DNA of 64,000 nucleotides from Pseudomonas pseudonitroreducens (GTDB lineage: Bacteria; Pseudomonadota; Gammaproteobacteria; Pseudomonadales; Pseudomonadaceae), in contig NZ_BQHJ01000007.1 in assembly GCF_021603645.1 (NCBI RefSeq), forward strand, positions 186,001 through 250,000. The letters run 5' to 3'. The translations under genes and the position numbers were made by a program. The notes under the pieces were generated by a model. It worked only from the letters and a program-made list of their open reading frames with translations, was not told the DNA's origin and ran no database searches. How positions within the stretch are numbered: position 1 is the stretch's first letter; every line of letters starts with the position of its first letter. This document shows, piece after piece, positions 1 through 9,776 of this stretch.

Positions 1-1949
1 CGTTTGAGTTCCGTCGGGCGCGGAAAGTTGATGATGATGGAACGGTCAAGCACCTTGTCCGAAAGGGACTTGGTGGTTTCGTCCTGGTTCATCGTCCCTG
101 TCCAGAGTACATTACGACCGAGGGGAAGCTTATAGGGTTCCATGCCGGCGCCAATTTTCACCGGTATGAACGGAACATCATCACCCTTTCTGCCACGCCG
201 CAGTTCTAGCTTGCTCAAAAACTCTGCAAAATAAAGCTCAGGGTGTGCCAGATTCATCTCATCAAGCAGAACAAGACACACTGCGTCCTGCAATCCTGGA
301 TAATCTGCTTGTTTCAACGCTTCAATCAGCTCTTTGTCCTTCTCAGGGTCAAGTGCTATTTGCTGATCTGGCGACATACTCTGCCAACGTCTAATGCGCT
401 GTTCATATTGTTCGCGGCCTGATATCTGACTTTGCGCGAGAAAACGCAGCACCGGCTGTGCATCGAATTTATTGTCTATGGAATTGAAAAAGCCCAGCAT
501 GGATTCCTGCGAATCCCAATTAGGCTGGACAGACAGCGGCTCGAAATAAATTCCGCCAAAGTGCGAGTAGAGGCGCGGCAGTTCGGATTTTCCGGTTCCG
601 GAAACCCCTGCCAGGACAGTGAGCGGCGACCATTCCGCTGTTTTGAGAGCTGTATGAAAAGCTTTCAAAATACGTGGATTGAAATGTAGTCCGTATGTAT
701 CGCAAGCATTACCAATCCCAGTGAGCCAAGTTAGCTCATCGATCTCGTGCTGCACCGGCTGCTTGACCTTATCCACACTGATGTGCGGCATCTCAATTTC
801 TTTGTAGCGAGCGGTAACTTCAGCAGGGCGCTCATAAGCTGCACGCAAACGCTTGAGTTCGGCTTGCGCTTCGTTGGCTGCTCCCTCGAAGATGGATGCC
901 CTTTGCGCCAGAGATTTGTTTTCGGCGTTGAGCTCCGAGCCTTGACGGCGCAGCTCGCCAATTTCAGCGACCGCAGCCTCATTGGTGGAAAGTTGCCGTT
1001 CTAACTGGTCTGCCCGTGTTTTCTGATTTTTGGCTTCTGATTCAAGGGCTTGATACCGCTCGCGCATTTCCTCAGTAGGTCGGGTAGCAAGCTCCTCTCG
1101 TAGGCGTTTGAGTTCGTCAGCCTGGCTGTTCAGCGCACGCAGAATTTCAGCAGGGTCTTTGCCACCAAGTTGCAACTTTAACTGTTCGAACGCGCCGAGA
1201 AGTTCGTCTTGAGTTTTAAACGCCTCGCGCAGTCGAATGTTTTCCTCTTTGGCAGATTGCAGAGCAGCCTCTAGCGATTTTCGGCGATCCTCAACACGCC
1301 TCTCAACCTCATCGTCCAGTTGCTCGCTGCGCCTCTGGTTCTGCTGTTCCAGCCGTTGTTCTTTGCGTTCGAGTGTCCGCTCTGAAGTCTCAAGCTCTGC
1401 CTGTCTTCCTTCGACTTCGCTTTGCAAGGCGGAGAGTGCGCCTTTTTGTTTCTCAAATTCCGTGCGCTCTGCATTCAACTGCTTTCGAGCGTCACCCTGT
1501 TGTTTTGTCCATGCATCGCGCTCTTGGGCGATTTCTGTCCGAATGCGCTCCCGTTCGGCGTTTTCGGCATGGGCAACCGCACCCAGTCGCTTTGCTTTCA
1601 GCTCGGAAATTTCAACCTCCAACGCTGAAAGGTTTTTCTCTCGCATCTCGGCAATTGCTCTTTCGCCCTGGGCGCGCTTTTCACGCAGCTCATCATTCAG
1701 CGCGGCTCGTTCATCGGCAAAACCTGCATCACACTTTTGCTCAGCCTGCGTGACGGCCTGCTCGCGCTGCGCCAGCTTGGCCTTGTCTTGCTCGATGACT
1801 TGACGCTCTGCAGTCGCATCCCTTTCACGTGTAGCCACGGCGGTTTCACGGCTGGCGATTTCGCTTTCCTTGGTGTTTATCCAGCTCTCACGCGCGTTCA
1901 AATCGGCAAGCCGCTGGGCTTCGGTGTCGGGTTGGACGGGGCTGTTCAT
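1..1949 (-). CDS. Coiled-coil McrB-like AAA+ ATPase/GTPase (3' end outside window)
   Basis: The reading frame is open from an ATG at 1949 to the window edge (about 649 codons, no stop). The first ~400 residues are almost wholly charged coiled coil rich in E, R, Q and A. An AAA+ module follows: Walker A GVSGTGKSE near residue 450, Walker B VLLDEMN near residue 560, then a TMNQDETTKSLSDKVLDR stretch (sensor/arginine-finger region) typical of McrB-like proteins. McrB-type motors use nucleotide hydrolysis to drive translocation and to activate a McrC-type nuclease; no McrC is visible here. The start is only 2 nt after the stop of the upstream 646-aa gene, so it is the last visible gene of the 13-gene operon. 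A nuclease partner could be encoded left of the window. Family call firm, role inferred. Confidence 0.8.
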   Translation of the reverse strand, partial: MNSPVQPDTEAQRLADLNARESWINTKESEIASRETAVATRERDATAERQVIEQDKAKLAQREQAVTQAEQKCDAGFADERAALNDELREKRAQGERAIAEMREKNLSALEVEISELKAKRLGAVAHAENAERERIRTEIAQERDAWTKQQGDARKQLNAERTEFEKQKGALSALQSEVEGRQAELETSERTLERKEQRLEQQNQRRSEQLDDEVERRVEDRRKSLEAALQSAKEENIRLREAFKTQDELLGAFEQLKLQLGGKDPAEILRALNSQADELKRLREELATRPTEEMRERYQALESEAKNQKTRADQLERQLSTNEAAVAEIGELRRQGSELNAENKSLAQRASIFEGAANEAQAELKRLRAAYERPAEVTARYKEIEMPHISVDKVKQPVQHEIDELTWLTGIGNACDTYGLHFNPRILKAFHTALKTAEWSPLTVLAGVSGTGKSELPRLYSHFGGIYFEPLSVQPNWDSQESMLGFFNSIDNKFDAQPVLRFLAQSQISGREQYEQRIRRWQSMSPDQQIALDPEKDKELIEALKQADYPGLQDAVCLVLLDEMNLAHPELYFAEFLSKLELRRGRKGDDVPFIPVKIGAGMEPYKLPLGRNVLWTGTMNQDETTKSLSDKVLDRSIIINFPRPTELK

Positions 1950-1951
1950 TT

Positions 1952-3892
1952 TCAAGATTCCATAAGTGTTCTGATAGTTGTGAAAGCAGCTTTGCGAAGC
2001 TGTGCGATGTTCTCTTTGGGCAATGGCAGCGGCTCGTTGCCATGCCCACGCCGAGCGATAAGGTTTGCCATATCGCCGATCAAGGACGGCTGCGTGTCAT
2101 GAATTGCGGCAAGTTCATCAGCATCGCTCACCAGCAGCCATGCAAGAACGCAAGCCCCGAGCGTTTGGCTGCCGCCTTGCAATGCCTGGCGCACAGCCGA
2201 TGTTTTGACGGTTCGCAGGCTCTCCGACAAGCCTTCGCAGAAACCAGCCTCAACAGCCTTGCGTTCAGCCGTGTCTTTGAGCTGCGCGTCACTGGTATCG
2301 GACGGCAGCCTGCCTGTCAAAGCTCTCTCAAATGATGACTGGATTGCGGCATAAAGGTCGCGGACATAGGCCAAAGCGTCATCCCCGTCATGGCAAGACT
2401 GGAAAAAACGTTCCGCGTGAACCAGCCGGTCTTGCAAGTTTGCGCCCAGGCGGTTGAACAACTGGTGGCCGAACTCCTCCTGAATGCTAGTGCGGGCATC
2501 CAGCAGTGCATCACCCTGCTCGTCCTTGTCTGGCGCGGTAGGAGGCGTGTCGGTAAACACGATGCCTGGCACAAGCGCATGAACGACTTCGCGCATGAAC
2601 GAATCGTCAGTTAGTGCCTGCTGCGGTGCGTCTGCGCCGCCCTTGCCGTGGCCCTTCTCGTTGCGTTTGGCGTTGATAGCGAACAGGCGAGTGATGAGGT
2701 CTGAATACGCGGCCGCAACACGGCGCAAGGGATGCAAAGCGTCGTCTTGCGCTTGAAGCAAAGCTATGGCAAGAACCGTCTCTTGGAACGCGCCGCCGTC
2801 CTCAAATTCCCGCAGCTTACCTTCCCGAATCGGCCTGAAGCCAATCGGCGGCTGCTCAAGACCGAGGGCTTTCGCGGCCTGCTCAAGCAGGGCTGCGTGT
2901 TGGTCTTGCGTAGTGAATTTCAGCCTTGCAATAACGGAATCAACCGGTCTGCGGCAGCAGGTATAGAACAGCGCCCATTCGATTGCGGCATGAATTTGGG
3001 CGATGGAGCGGAACGGGCTATTCCGCAAGGGGCGCAAATTGGCGACGAGCTTCGGGTAGCGTTGCCGGTTGGCATCGTTGTCGAACGGCTCTTTGACCGT
3101 GGCATCCTGCTTTTCTGGACGAGGAGTGCTCAATGACTGCTTCCAACCATGCAGCCACGTGGTCAGGCTTTCCTCCTGCTCAAGCAACTGTTCGAACGAT
3201 TTTTCGAGAATCAAGGAAAAACCGTTGCCGAATGGGTCGGCGATGCGGAATTCGCCATCGCTTTTCTGGATGGCGATAGGGCAGTCAAGGTGAAGCAGGT
3301 CGGGCTCGGCGACTATCGTGATCTGCTGGACTACGGGCATCTTGGTGTCCTTGCCGAACGCAGACGAGCGCTTTTTCATTGCGCGCAAAGTTCTGATTAC
3401 ATCACGCGGCGCGGGTATCGCTTTTCTTTGGACACCATCCCAGCGGATTATCCGGAAGTCTTTGTCCTCGTTTTCCTTTTTCCGCATGGGGTTTCTGTCG
3501 TCCAGCCAATGCAGGAAGGGCAGAATTTTTCCAGTGGCGAGTTCGCGGAACAAAAGCGCGGTAACGAATGCCGGGGCACATTCTTCTTCGCGCTCCCGCT
3601 CAATGATGGCATGGTGGTCGTCAATCAAGTCCTTGTCTTGCAAACGGAGCAGAACGCTCTTGACCAAATCGACTGGAATGCGGGTTTCATCCGCCAGCGC
3701 ATCGGCGTTCATCAAGCCGACAGTTTCAAGCAGTTTCAGGATGACGCGTTCAAATGCGTTCAAGCCATCGCCATCGTCAAGAACTCTGGGCAAGGTCACG
3801 CGGTATACGTTCACCGGCCACGCGAGGTGGCGAGGCCTGCCGATGATCCCTCCGAAGGGGGCAGGTTTACCGTAATCAAGGAGCTTCAGCAT
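1952..3892 (-). CDS. Uncharacterised 646-aa operon protein, possible winged-helix N-terminus
   Basis: I do not recognise this protein. The ATG at 3892 overlaps the helicase stop by 7 nt and gives 646 aa. An in-frame start further upstream would overlap the helicase more. Residues ~40-110 (a run of ERVILKLLETVG... followed by VDLVKSVLLRLQDKDLI) read like a winged-helix fold. The rest looks alpha-helical, with no obvious transmembrane segment or catalytic motif. The placement between an SF1 helicase and a McrB-like motor suggests an adaptor or DNA-binding subunit linking the two. A cryptic nuclease cannot be excluded by eye. Moderate GC, like its neighbours. Confidence 0.6.
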   Translation of the reverse strand: MLKLLDYGKPAPFGGIIGRPRHLAWPVNVYRVTLPRVLDDGDGLNAFERVILKLLETVGLMNADALADETRIPVDLVKSVLLRLQDKDLIDDHHAIIEREREEECAPAFVTALLFRELATGKILPFLHWLDDRNPMRKKENEDKDFRIIRWDGVQRKAIPAPRDVIRTLRAMKKRSSAFGKDTKMPVVQQITIVAEPDLLHLDCPIAIQKSDGEFRIADPFGNGFSLILEKSFEQLLEQEESLTTWLHGWKQSLSTPRPEKQDATVKEPFDNDANRQRYPKLVANLRPLRNSPFRSIAQIHAAIEWALFYTCCRRPVDSVIARLKFTTQDQHAALLEQAAKALGLEQPPIGFRPIREGKLREFEDGGAFQETVLAIALLQAQDDALHPLRRVAAAYSDLITRLFAINAKRNEKGHGKGGADAPQQALTDDSFMREVVHALVPGIVFTDTPPTAPDKDEQGDALLDARTSIQEEFGHQLFNRLGANLQDRLVHAERFFQSCHDGDDALAYVRDLYAAIQSSFERALTGRLPSDTSDAQLKDTAERKAVEAGFCEGLSESLRTVKTSAVRQALQGGSQTLGACVLAWLLVSDADELAAIHDTQPSLIGDMANLIARRGHGNEPLPLPKENIAQLRKAAFTTIRTLMES

Positions 3893-6800
3893 GGCAGCAC
3901 CACTCCTTGCTCGCGGCATAGTCGAAGGAAATCCACCAGTCCCGGCACAAAGTCCGCCGCGAGTTCACTTTGCAGCAAACCCGTATCGCCAACGACCACC
4001 AGTAGCTTCTTCTGACGACTCATCGAGACATTCAGGCGGTTGTAAAGGCAAAGGTGTCCGAACAACCCTGTGGCCTGCTTTTCACGGTCATCGCTCTTGG
4101 ATTTCCAGTTATGCGGCAAGGTTCGCACCATTGAGAGGAAGACGACATCGAACTCCATGCCCTGGAATGAGTCCACCGTGCCGACGCGGAGTTTTCTCTC
4201 GTCGTCCGCGATGCTGCCGAGTTGTCTCTTGATGAGTTCGGCCTGCGCCTTGTAGAACGAAATCACGCCGAACGAGAGGTCTTTGCCTGCATCTGAACTC
4301 ATCCACGCCTGCAATTGGCGGGCAATAACGGTGGCCTCTGCCGGGCGCGTCCAACTGGTTCCGCTGCGCTGGTGTCTGCCTTTCGCCGCTGGCACGTCCA
4401 GCCACACAGCAGGTTTACCGTTTATGCCGGGCAGGTTGTGGGCGAAATCGCTTTCAGGCCGTCCAGAGCCGAATTGTTCCGTCGGATCGAAGCGTTCATA
4501 AAAATTGCGGCTGATAAAGCTGCCGAGCAGTGGGTGCATCCGATACTGCTTGTCGAGCGTGACACGGCGGGAGATACCGTCGCCGTCTTCCAGCGTTTTC
4601 AAGCGGGTGGCGAACAGATACTGGAACATGGATTTCTTGAGCCAGTCAGTTTCATTCTGTGCCGGTTCGTCGGCCGATGCTGCCTCGCCAGCCTCCATTT
4701 GGCGTGCTACCTCCTCATCAATGATATGCGGCAACTGCCGATGGTCGCCCACCAGAATGATGCGCTTGCCTTGCGCCATCGGAACCATCAGGTCGCGGGG
4801 TGAAACGCGAGCGGCTTCATCCACGATGACATATTCGTATTCCATGCCTTTCTGGTTTTCATTGACGTCGCGCCCGACAAGCCCTTTGCGCTTTTGCATA
4901 TCACGATTGACGCTCTGTTGGCTGGTGGCGGCAAAGGCAAAACTGTATTCGGACAGGGCATCTACCATGCCATAGGGGTTGCCTTCCAGTTCGGCCAGAA
5001 ACTCGGCCAGCGCAGCAGATTTTTTATCCTTAGCCGAATACTCGGCGTTTTTGATGCGTTGTATGGCGAATTCTGCCAATGCAAGCACTGCGTCGTTCTG
5101 CTTTTCCACGCGAAAAATCGGTGGAGCGGTGAACCGGGCGAAGAGCCTCTTTTTCAACGCGACCAGGTTGTCCAAAAATGGCGCTGGGCCATCTTCATTG
5201 CGCCACAGACTGGCTTTGTCCAGCAGTTTGCGTTCGTCTTCTTCAAGCACATCACGCAGGTCATCCAGTGCGTCCATCGCCCTTTCTGGCCCGTCGTCAG
5301 AAAAGCTTTCATGGCGAACACGCAGACGGCGCGCTGCATCAAGCCATTGGGTGGAGCCATCGTTGAGGTTTTCCTCGTGCGCGAGCTTTTTCGCCAAATT
5401 CGCCGACCGCCGAGCGCCGTCTTCGCCAAGAATTACACTGCCGAGCGCTGTGATTTTCCCAGCAAGGTTGGCGGCGAGCGCGCGTGACGGGGCTTGGACA
5501 TATTGCAGGCACAGGTTTTTTATTTCCCGCTCCTGCTCGGCTTCCGCAATCTGGGGATTGCGCTCGCGCAGTTCGGTGGCAAGCGAGCTGCACCAGGCTT
5601 CAAGATTGCGCTCGAAGGTGCTGAGATCGTCTTCCGTCGCGCCAGACCGTTTGCCGAATTTCGGCACGGGCAGGCTGTTGAGCGAGAGCCGCTCGATCAT
5701 GTTTTCCACCGCATCGTGCTGAAAGCCGGTCAGCAGCACTTGGCCTTTGATGTTCGCGCCGCGCTTGTCGGCCATCTCGTTCAGCCGCTCCAGAATGGCG
5801 GCGATGACGGTGGTTTTTCCCGTTCCCGGCGGCCCCTGAATAAGCGCGAGATCTGGCGTATTCAGCGCAACCTCAATAGCCCTTTCCTGCATGACGGTTG
5901 GCGGATTGCGAAAGACCTTGTTGCGAACGAATGCGGTGAGTGACTGGACTTTTTGCGGCGGGCGGACTTGTGTGATTTGCCCCTGTTCCTCAATCAATAG
6001 CCCAAGCTGTGGATTGGCGGAACGGCCTTCCAGAATGGCTTGACGGGCCGCCATACGCCGTTTGATCTGGGTGGTTTCACCGGCCAGCGACAGGATGAGC
6101 GTGCCGGATTCCTTGGGCAGAGCCTCGATTTTGAGCGTAAGTACACGGGTTTCCTGGTCAAACCCGACGACATCAAGGTAGGTCTTTCCTTCACGTTGCT
6201 CGCGATTTCCGTCGCCCTGCTTGATCTTCTCCGCTTGCTCAATTCCACTTGCAAAATCCTTGAAGCTCAAGCGTTCATCTTTCAAATAGTCCGGCAGTTC
6301 ATCCACCAACTCGACTTCAGGTACGGCACCGTTCCCCAGCGCTTTCAATGCAGAGTCAAGTGCCTGTGAAATGCGAACCGTGACGGTTCCATCCCGCTCC
6401 TGAGCCATCTCTGTGAATTGTAAAGCCCCCACTTCGCGCGCTTGCTTGAGCAGCAATTCGCCCTCCATGTCACCAAATTCATCCCACTTTTTCAGGTAGC
6501 TGTTGTCGTCTTGGGTAAGAGCGCGCATTTGCGCTTTGGCAAGAGTTTGCACTTGCCCTGCTTGTGTCCAATCGGCAAAACGCAGCCGGCCTTTGGCGAG
6601 GCGCAGGGCGCGGTCGGGTTCTTTTTTGGTCCTGGTTATGCGTGTGGCGATGTAGATGGTTTGGCCGCCTGGCATTGCTTTTTCGGTGGCAATGAAGCGG
6701 ATACCTTCGCCAGTAACACAGAAAGCGTTTATTCGGGTCGGCTCCGCAGCTGCATCGCGTGGCGTGTCCTCGCCGACAGGTTTCAGTTCTTCATCAATCG

Positions 6801-7242
6801 CCGGGCCAGCAGTCAGGAAGAAAAATGCGTCGTTTCCCAGTTGGAAGCAGCAAAGTTCGCCCAGCCTCTTGTAAAGTGCCTCGCCCTTCGTCCGCATCTT
6901 TTCTTGCACATACTCATCCACACCGATTTCAACATCGCCCATTTCCAGGCAGACGCCAGTGAAAAAACCGATCTTCAGCTCGATGCTGCCATCGGCGGCA
7001 GGGTTTTCAAGTTGTGCAAGCAGGGAACGCCCACTGGCAAGTTCAGCGTTGAGGCGGCGGATGTCAACAGCCGCGACGGGGCGAACGAAAACAACCGCGT
7101 CTCTCAGGCGGATTTCAAATTCATCTGCGCGGGATAGGCTGGCCTCTACCGAGAATACTGGCTGCTCTTGCAGGGCTTCGACATTGTCAGACCGCTTGAT
7201 GCGGACAGTTATGATGTTGACAGGAATGTCCTGAAACTTCAT
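3886..7242 (-). CDS. SF1 (Upf1/DNA2-like) superfamily helicase
   Basis: This 1118-aa protein carries a canonical SF1 motor in its C-terminal two thirds: Walker A GPPGTGKTT near residue 470, Walker B VIVDEAARV, motif III GDHRQLP, the conserved QYRMHP, motif V VGTVDSFQGMEFD and motif VI RLNVSMSRQK. These place it with the Upf1/DNA2/IGHMBP2-type 5'-3' helicases. The long N-terminal ~450 residues match nothing I recognise and may be a nucleic-acid-binding or partner-binding region. Start and kinase stop overlap as ATGA, so translation is probably coupled. TerY-P triads have been noted by comparative genomics next to DNA-processing helicases, which fits the location. The helicase call is secure; its polarity and substrate are inferred. 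Confidence 0.92.
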   Translation of the reverse strand: MKFQDIPVNIITVRIKRSDNVEALQEQPVFSVEASLSRADEFEIRLRDAVVFVRPVAAVDIRRLNAELASGRSLLAQLENPAADGSIELKIGFFTGVCLEMGDVEIGVDEYVQEKMRTKGEALYKRLGELCCFQLGNDAFFFLTAGPAIDEELKPVGEDTPRDAAAEPTRINAFCVTGEGIRFIATEKAMPGGQTIYIATRITRTKKEPDRALRLAKGRLRFADWTQAGQVQTLAKAQMRALTQDDNSYLKKWDEFGDMEGELLLKQAREVGALQFTEMAQERDGTVTVRISQALDSALKALGNGAVPEVELVDELPDYLKDERLSFKDFASGIEQAEKIKQGDGNREQREGKTYLDVVGFDQETRVLTLKIEALPKESGTLILSLAGETTQIKRRMAARQAILEGRSANPQLGLLIEEQGQITQVRPPQKVQSLTAFVRNKVFRNPPTVMQERAIEVALNTPDLALIQGPPGTGKTTVIAAILERLNEMADKRGANIKGQVLLTGFQHDAVENMIERLSLNSLPVPKFGKRSGATEDDLSTFERNLEAWCSSLATELRERNPQIAEAEQEREIKNLCLQYVQAPSRALAANLAGKITALGSVILGEDGARRSANLAKKLAHEENLNDGSTQWLDAARRLRVRHESFSDDGPERAMDALDDLRDVLEEDERKLLDKASLWRNEDGPAPFLDNLVALKKRLFARFTAPPIFRVEKQNDAVLALAEFAIQRIKNAEYSAKDKKSAALAEFLAELEGNPYGMVDALSEYSFAFAATSQQSVNRDMQKRKGLVGRDVNENQKGMEYEYVIVDEAARVSPRDLMVPMAQGKRIILVGDHRQLPHIIDEEVARQMEAGEAASADEPAQNETDWLKKSMFQYLFATRLKTLEDGDGISRRVTLDKQYRMHPLLGSFISRNFYERFDPTEQFGSGRPESDFAHNLPGINGKPAVWLDVPAAKGRHQRSGTSWTRPAEATVIARQLQAWMSSDAGKDLSFGVISFYKAQAELIKRQLGSIADDERKLRVGTVDSFQGMEFDVVFLSMVRTLPHNWKSKSDDREKQATGLFGHLCLYNRLNVSMSRQKKLLVVVGDTGLLQSELAADFVPGLVDFLRLCREQGVVLPC

Positions 7243-8582
7243 TTGCAGGCCTCCACGAACTCAAAGGTGAGGTTGTCCGGGAAAGGCAGCGTGCCCCGCA
7301 CGGGGACTGCGGTTTTGGCCGCGAAGTTCAGCATGGCTTCGTATGCTGTGTTATCGAAATACTCGAATGAAAACGGGTGAAAAAGCCGCTGCGGCAATCT
7401 GAACTCCGTGGCACCACCAGGAATCAGGATTTCCCAACGTGGCGTTTTGACGCGAATGAAAGCCGGGCGCGCCGCGCCACAATACGGGCATTGCGCGTAT
7501 TCATCGGCGAAATGGCTCATGCCACATTCGAGGCAATCCAGCGACTGATCCGCCGCCCTCGCAAGCTCCAATATCCAGAACGCCATTGTCGGGCGGCGGT
7601 GCGGCAGTTCACGTCCTGCACCGAAAGTTTCCTGAAACAGGCGGCGTAATCCTTCTGTTGCGACTAATACACGGGGCAGGCCTCCAACTCCTTCGTTGGA
7701 ATCGTCATCTTCGTCATCCACGAAAGGCAAGAAACCAGCGAATGCCTGTTCGTTCAGATCGGTGGCAGTGCCATTGGGCGCAGGGTCGGCATCCCAGCCG
7801 TCTTCTTCATCTTCGGGCTCCAGTACTTTCTTGCCAATGAAAGGGTGGCAAAGCGCCAGTAGCTTGAATGTCATCACAGCGAAAGCCCAGCAGTCGGTTC
7901 GCGGGCGGGATTGGTCACGGCCCAGCACTACCTCCGGTGCACCGTAGCCCGGCGTATAGACGGACACGCCGCCGCTGGGTAACTCCAGGCGCATATTGTC
8001 GGCATCTATGAGCCAGACATCGGTGGTGTCGTCTTCGCCAATGAAAGCGTTGTTGGTGGAAATGTCGCCATAGACCAGTCCCGCGCTGTGCAGGCGGGCG
8101 AGGATGGCAGCGCACTTGGCAAGCGCGAGCGAACGGCGGCGGGTGGAGCCAGTTTGTGCGTAATGCAGCAGTCGCAGCGCCAGGTCCTTGTCAGGAATCT
8201 TCGTCAGCCATTGGGGCAAGGCTTGGCTTTGATCTTCCAGCTTCTTTTTGCTTCTGCCGTCCAAATCGAAACTGGCGAAGGGCTTCATGCCGCTCAACAG
8301 ACGCATCACATAGCCCGGCTCGTCGCGCAGGATGGCGAGTGGCAGGGAAACGGGGATGCGCCGTGGTATGGGCAACAGGCGGACGTGCTGGAAGCGCTCG
8401 CGCAGATTGGCGTTTTTGTCCGGCTGGCCGGCTGCGTCCAGCGGCTGCTTGACGGCCAAATCCGCATCCTTGGTGCGATAGACCACGCCTTGTCCACCGC
8501 GCGCAAGCTCATCGGCCATCTGATGAACATTGTCGTATTCATCCACAAGTGGCTTCAGAGCCTGGTGTTCGGCGTTACTCAT
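7239..8582 (-). CDS. Ser/Thr-type protein kinase with C-terminal zinc ribbon (TerY-P triad kinase)
   Basis: A divergent eukaryotic-like kinase of 447 aa. The glycine loop ARGGQGVVY is at residues 27-35 with the ATP lysine K45. The catalytic loop reads YGDISTNN in place of the usual HRDxxxxN, the metal-binding motif is LIDADN rather than DFG, and an APE-like GYGAPE follows. After the kinase fold comes a zinc ribbon, CLECG...CPYCG, near residues 365-385, then a ~60-residue beta-rich tail. Kinase plus PP2C plus vWA, in this order, is the TerY-P triad predicted by the Aravind group. The ATG at 8582 overlaps the PP2C stop by 8 nt. Likely target proteins are other operon members; that is inference. 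The lost HRD histidine and altered DFG are normal for such atypical kinases and do not by themselves imply inactivity. Confidence 0.88.
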   Translation of the reverse strand: MSNAEHQALKPLVDEYDNVHQMADELARGGQGVVYRTKDADLAVKQPLDAAGQPDKNANLRERFQHVRLLPIPRRIPVSLPLAILRDEPGYVMRLLSGMKPFASFDLDGRSKKKLEDQSQALPQWLTKIPDKDLALRLLHYAQTGSTRRRSLALAKCAAILARLHSAGLVYGDISTNNAFIGEDDTTDVWLIDADNMRLELPSGGVSVYTPGYGAPEVVLGRDQSRPRTDCWAFAVMTFKLLALCHPFIGKKVLEPEDEEDGWDADPAPNGTATDLNEQAFAGFLPFVDDEDDDSNEGVGGLPRVLVATEGLRRLFQETFGAGRELPHRRPTMAFWILELARAADQSLDCLECGMSHFADEYAQCPYCGAARPAFIRVKTPRWEILIPGGATEFRLPQRLFHPFSFEYFDNTAYEAMLNFAAKTAVPVRGTLPFPDNLTFEFVEACK

Positions 8583-9291
8583 CTGCAACCTCCTCACTGC
8601 ACAGGCAGGCGAGGGTTTTATCGTCGCTGTGCTTGGGCGTGGGCCAGTTTTCGAGCATCTCGTGGATGCGCCGGTTGGCACTTACCGGCGCGAGGGTTCG
8701 ATGCGTTTCGGCGAAACTGCTCACAAACCCGTCAGCGTTATCCAAATCGTCAGCCACCCCATCAGTGCAGAGCAATACTGCGATGCACTGCTCCCCCGGC
8801 AGCGACAAATACTGCCAGTCTTTGGCGGAGACCTTGGAGGACAGCGCAATGGTGATATTGGAGAAGCCTTGTGTCTTGTTTTCCGACAGCGAAACGACTG
8901 ATCCATCGGACTTGGCAATAGCGGCAAGTCCGTCGCCAAGCATCCCTAGGTGGATTACGCCATCCAGGCGTAGTGCGAAAAGACAGGTGGCCGCGCAATC
9001 GCGAGGTTCCAGCGGAGCGACAAGCCTCAGCCAGTTAGCTTGGATGTTGCTAAACAGCGCGTTGTGTTCGATTTCACCACTGGTGCAACAAGCCCGGGCT
9101 GCGAACTCGACGGCGAGACAGGCAGCATGGCTGCCGAAGCTGGAGAAGGGCTTGGAGCCAACCCCGTCGGACACGACGATGCCATCACCCCAAACATGGT
9201 GAAACTTCGCCCATGCATCCTGATTTGGCAAACCTTCGGCGATATGGCTCGGGCCGCGAACGCTTGCCCCAAAACTTTTCCAAAGCGTCAT
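8575..9291 (-). CDS. PP2C-type Ser/Thr phosphatase (TerY-P triad)
   Basis: A 238-aa protein with the full PP2C metal-binding set: NQD near the N-terminus, VVSDGVGS near residue 40, LGDG mid-protein, TDGVADDL, and SDDKT at the end. These acidic residues bind the two catalytic Mn/Mg ions. I chose the ATG at 9291 because it makes an ATGA overlap with the upstream TerY stop, the pattern used all through this operon; an ATG two codons earlier (9297) is also possible. It should reverse phosphorylation by the kinase encoded immediately downstream. Cytoplasmic, with no signal peptide. Target unknown. Confidence 0.9.
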   Translation of the reverse strand: MTLWKSFGASVRGPSHIAEGLPNQDAWAKFHHVWGDGIVVSDGVGSKPFSSFGSHAACLAVEFAARACCTSGEIEHNALFSNIQANWLRLVAPLEPRDCAATCLFALRLDGVIHLGMLGDGLAAIAKSDGSVVSLSENKTQGFSNITIALSSKVSAKDWQYLSLPGEQCIAVLLCTDGVADDLDNADGFVSSFAETHRTLAPVSANRRIHEMLENWPTPKHSDDKTLACLCSEEVADE

Positions 9292-9776
9292 GCCCATTCC
9301 TCATCCGCCTGCAGCCAGTTATCGAGTACGGCGAGCACTTCTTCTGCGGCAAACACCTTTGCGCCTTTGAGCCCCTTGGAAAGATGCGGGTTGGCATCCG
9401 CGCCGATTTGGATGACGCGCAGCGTATCCGGCGGTAGGCCTTCCTGCCAGCGGCTCAGAGTCTTCACGCCGTCTCTTGTCCAGAATCCATCCGTGAGAAT
9501 CAGAACCTTTCCATCCGGCTCGCTACCCAACAGTTGAACCAGCGCCTCGCCATTGGTGCTTCCATGGCAAACCAGCATTTCCACCGGGAGATCGTCCGTG
9601 ACGCTCCAGTTCGGGATGCTGCGTGCCTCGCTGCTCCAAGCACAAAGGCGGATTTCCGCCTGTCCATACCCATGCCGCACCCATTGCGCCACGGTCGTGG
9701 CCAAGGTTCGCAGGATGAAGGGCTTGCCTCCTTCACTCATGCTGCCGGAGATGTCGCAAACCAAATGGAGCATCAT
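9288..9776 (-). CDS. TerY-like vWA domain protein (TerY-P triad)
   Basis: A compact 162-aa von Willebrand A domain with the MIDAS motif DISGSM at residues 8-13, a middle threonine-containing STNGEAL segment, and LTDG as the third metal-coordinating strand. It is close in size to TerY domains. It starts as ATGA on the stop of the CARF-nuclease gene and runs into PP2C, giving the vWA-PP2C-kinase triad. In TerY-P triads the vWA protein is thought to be the scaffold or the phosphorylated partner. It is the second vWA gene of the operon; the other (16365-17099) is longer and carries a 70-residue tail. No TerB/C/D/E genes are present, so tellurite resistance is not implied. Confidence 0.85.
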   Translation of the reverse strand: MMLHLVCDISGSMSEGGKPFILRTLATTVAQWVRHGYGQAEIRLCAWSSEARSIPNWSVTDDLPVEMLVCHGSTNGEALVQLLGSEPDGKVLILTDGFWTRDGVKTLSRWQEGLPPDTLRVIQIGADANPHLSKGLKGAKVFAAEEVLAVLDNWLQADEEWA

